Source: Opitutia bacterium
GTDB lineage: Bacteria > Verrucomicrobiota > Verrucomicrobiia > Opitutales > JANYDI01
DNA: 8,367 nucleotides
NCBI GenBank assembly: GCA_025363695.1
Contig: JANYDI010000039.1
Location: forward strand, 1-8,367
Direction: 5' to 3'
Shown here piece after piece: positions 6,643 to 8,367 of this stretch. The notes beneath the pieces are model-generated. The model ran no database searches. It was not told the DNA's origin and worked only from the letters and a program-made list of their open reading frames with translations. The stretch's first letter is position 1. Each line of letters begins with the position of its first letter. Both the position numbers and the translations under genes were made by a program.

Positions 6643-7908
6643 ATGATGATTGATGCTACAAAAAATAAGGGCTTTCTGGAGCGCTGTGATCCCGAGCTTT
6701 ACGCGCAGCTCCTGCGTGAAACCCACAGACAGCAGGATCACCTGGAGCTCATTGCTTCTGAAAACCGCGTGAGCCCAGCCGTTTTGGAGGCCGCTGGCTC
6801 CATTCTTACCAACAAATATGCCGAAGGCTACCCGGGCCGTCGCTACTACGGCGGCTGCACGCATGTAGATGCCATCGAAACCCTCGCCATCGAGCGCGCC
6901 AAAAAACTCTTTGGAGCCGAGCACGTCAATGTGCAGCCCCACTCTGGCAGCCAAGCCAATGCGGCCGTTTACCTAGCGACCCTACAGCCCGGAGACACCA
7001 TTTTGAGTATGCGTCTGGACCACGGCGGGCACCTGACCCACGGTCATAGCAAAAACTTTAGCGGCATGCTTTACCGCATCGTCCATTACGGCGTAGATCC
7101 CTTAACCGAGTGCATCGACTACACCAACATTGCCGCTTTGGCCCAGGAACACAGCCCAAAGCTGATTGTCGTGGGCGCCTCAGCCTATCCGCGTACGCTT
7201 GACTTTGAGCGCATGCAGATAATAGCCCAAGCCTGTGGCGCCTACCTCCTGGTCGACATGGCGCACATCGCTGGCTTGGTTGTCGGAAATGCCCACCCTT
7301 CCCCCGTGCCCTATGCGGACTTCGTTACCACCACCACGCACAAGACCCTGCGCGGCCCTCGCGGCGGCCTCATCCTGTGCAAAGCCGAGTTTGCCCAGCG
7401 CATCGATGCAGCCGTGTTCCCGGGCATCCAAGGAGGTCCGCTCATGCACATTATTGCCGCCAAAGCCGTCTGTTTCCTCGAAGCCGCTGAGCCCGCATTC
7501 CAAAGCTATGCCCAACAGGTCGTCCGCAATGCCCAAGCGCTCGCTGAAAGCTTTATCCAGCAAGGCCATCGCCTCGTCAGCGGCGGCACCGATAACCACT
7601 TATTGATTATAGATTTAACCAAAAAGCACCCAAATCTAGACGGAAAAACGGCCCAGACCCTTCTGGATCAAGCCCATATCACGTGCAATCGCAACACCAT
7701 CCCTGGAGAAACCCGTAGCCCCTTCAAGGCCAGTGGCCTACGCATCGGCTCCGCGGCCATCACCACGCGCGGCCTAGGCCCCGCCCACATGGCCACCATC
7801 GCGCAATGGGTCAGCGCCGTCCTCGACGCCGCCGATAACCCCACGCCCGTCATAGAGCAGGTGAAGGAGGAGGTAAAGATGCTTCTAAGGGGCGCTTGCG
7901 CCCCTTAG
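6643..7908 (+). CDS. glyA: Serine hydroxymethyltransferase
   Basis: 421 residues. A PLP enzyme interconverting serine plus tetrahydrofolate with glycine plus methylene-tetrahydrofolate in the cytoplasm, the main source of one-carbon units. Family motifs are clear: LELIASENRVSP near the N-terminus, YAEGYPGRRYYGG, PHSGSQAN (99-106), the PLP-contacting DMAHIAGLV, and TTTHKTLRGPRGG with the Schiff-base lysine K234. Length is normal. Two successive ATGs (6643 and 6646) are possible starts; neither has a Shine-Dalgarno, and the leader is AT-rich. The last eight residues, LLRGACAP, and the TAG stop are encoded almost entirely by the GC palindrome of repeat copy D (7885-7908), so the repeat appears to have replaced or extended the native C-terminus. 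No recognisable riboswitch is seen in the short leader. Confidence 0.97.
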   Translation: MMIDATKNKGFLERCDPELYAQLLRETHRQQDHLELIASENRVSPAVLEAAGSILTNKYAEGYPGRRYYGGCTHVDAIETLAIERAKKLFGAEHVNVQPHSGSQANAAVYLATLQPGDTILSMRLDHGGHLTHGHSKNFSGMLYRIVHYGVDPLTECIDYTNIAALAQEHSPKLIVVGASAYPRTLDFERMQIIAQACGAYLLVDMAHIAGLVVGNAHPSPVPYADFVTTTTHKTLRGPRGGLILCKAEFAQRIDAAVFPGIQGGPLMHIIAAKAVCFLEAAEPAFQSYAQQVVRNAQALAESFIQQGHRLVSGGTDNHLLIIDLTKKHPNLDGKTAQTLLDQAHITCNRNTIPGETRSPFKASGLRIGSAAITTRGLGPAHMATIAQWVSAVLDAADNPTPVIEQVKEEVKMLLRGACAP

Positions 7909-8011
7909 GATCCCCTTTCCGATAGCGATTTTCAAAAATGCTGGCGCATTTTTGGAAAATCGCTATCGGGAATCGGGTGATACTAAGGCCGTCCCAGATC
8001 CCTTCGGGATC
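7885..8011 (+). repeat. Composite hairpin repeat, copy D, overlapping the 3' end of glyA
   Basis: The GC palindrome has perfect 11-base arms CTAAGGGGCGC (7885-7895) and GCGCCCCTTAG (7898-7908) around TT and lies wholly inside the glyA reading frame; its last three bases are the stop codon. The linker GATCCCCTTT leads to an AT-rich hairpin (arms 7919-7941 and 7946-7969, loop TGGC, one extra base in the right arm). CTAAGGCC (7983-7990) and a small hairpin GATCCC-TTC-GGGATC (7997-8011) follow. This is the clearest full copy of the element. It probably folds at the 3' end of glyA mRNA. No U-run follows the GC stem. Confidence 0.85.
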
Positions 8012-8073
8012 GATATCCAAGCAGTCTAAGTTAAACAATTACTTTATCGCATAAAAAAACAGTAAAATAACCT

Positions 8074-8109
8074 GGGTCCGATTCCGAAGGAATCTGCAGG
8101 GGGCCTTAG
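8074..8109 (-). repeat. Orphan right-end module of the composite repeat (copy E, inverted)
   Basis: A small hairpin GATTCC-GAA-GGAATC (8080-8094) is followed by GGCCTTAG at 8102-8109. Its reverse complement matches the end of copy D: CTAAGGCC, a 6-7 base gap, then a GATYCC hairpin with a TTC loop. No obvious GC palindrome or AT-rich hairpin accompanies it, so it looks like a broken or solo module facing copy D about 60 bp away. Between them (8017-8073) and to its right up to 8226 I see no gene. A 7-bp inverted repeat GATTGAT/ATCAATC (8142-8148, 8165-8171) may be a decayed stem. Confidence 0.6.
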
Positions 8110-8226
8110 GTTCTGTGAAGAAAATTTTTTTTGTAATGAAAGATTGATATTTTAGGGCCCGTGGATCAATCAGTTAAGCTATCCAGTAAACCACACATAA
8201 GGAGGCCTGAAGGGCCGCCAGATCGT

Positions 8227-8367
8227 AGCCCAGGGCGTAAGCCCTGGGTTTACGGGTGAAATTTTTTTGAGCCCTACAGGGGCGACACTCGTATTCATGT
8301 TCTGAGTGCCGCCCTTACAGGGCTCCGGTTTTTTTTCATGTCGAACCCAGGGCTTACGCCCTGGGCT
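8227..8367. repeat. 141-bp element with perfect 24-bp terminal inverted repeats
   Basis: The ends 8227-8250 and 8344-8367 are exact reverse complements over 24 bp, and each end is itself a palindrome (CCCAGGGC-GTAA-GCCCTGGG on the left). Inside, 8269-8290 and 8304-8325 form a second inverted repeat of about 22 bases with a few mismatches around a 13-base loop; T-runs lie at 8262-8268 and 8329-8336. It has no coding capacity. Intergenic repeats of this CCCAGGGC type are, to my knowledge, common in Planctomycetota/Verrucomicrobiota genomes, but the family name is not known to me. The right end coincides with the window end, so more copies could follow. It may be a MITE-like or REP-like element. 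Confidence 0.75.

Noticed and set aside
6442..6954. 170-residue minus-strand open frame spanning the prepilin start and glyA
   Set aside because: It overlaps two well-supported genes in other frames and shows no recognisable domain.
7180..7599. 139-residue minus-strand open frame inside glyA
   Set aside because: Antisense shadow of a GC-biased gene with unambiguous SHMT motifs on the plus strand.
7850..8038. 62-residue open frame on the minus strand
   Set aside because: It runs through glyA's end and repeat D and resembles the copy A peptide because the repeats are related.

Overview
The window holds five complete protein-coding genes, the likely first codons of a sixth at the left edge, and an unusually dense set of hairpin-forming repeats between them. 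It looks like a bacterial chromosome of moderate GC. The gene mix (a GH13 debranching enzyme with an extra N-terminal sugar-binding-like domain, a CBS/DRTGG family II pyrophosphatase, a prepilin-type protein) and the GC-palindromic repeat at the right edge suggest the Planctomycetota/Verrucomicrobiota group. That placement is an inference and is weak without a search. Most starts lack a Shine-Dalgarno sequence; fic is the exception.

Layout: 1-53 (-), start of an unidentified gene, faintly like glutamyl-tRNA reductase. 54-320, divergent intergenic region with a small hairpin and composite repeat copy A. 321-2690 (+), GH13 pullulanase/isoamylase-type debranching enzyme. 2688-2807, composite repeat copy B. 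2808-2918, three palindromes with an exact 41-bp period leading into fic. 2919-4079 (+), class II Fic AMPylase with a C-terminal winged helix. 4080-4248, convergent intergenic region with copy C. 5910-4249 (-), manganese-type inorganic pyrophosphatase with CBS and DRTGG domains. 6556-5915 (-), prepilin-type protein, 4 nt upstream of the pyrophosphatase and probably in one operon with it. 6643-7908 (+), glyA. 7885-8367, gene-free: copy D, an inverted orphan module E, and a 141-bp element with perfect 24-bp terminal inverted repeats at the window end.

The metabolic genes (glycogen/starch debranching, pyrophosphate hydrolysis, serine/glycine one-carbon metabolism) are housekeeping and show no shared pathway. 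The noteworthy content is non-coding. First, a composite element (GC-rich palindrome, then a long AT-rich hairpin with a one-nucleotide asymmetry, then a small hairpin) occurs four times. It keeps its fold while its sequence changes, and it sits at or over the stop codons of three genes, supplying the glyA stop and last residues. Second, the fic leader has three evenly spaced palindromes. The last holds the fic ribosome-binding site in its loop and ends exactly at the ATG, which suggests autoregulation by the Fic winged helix or translational control.
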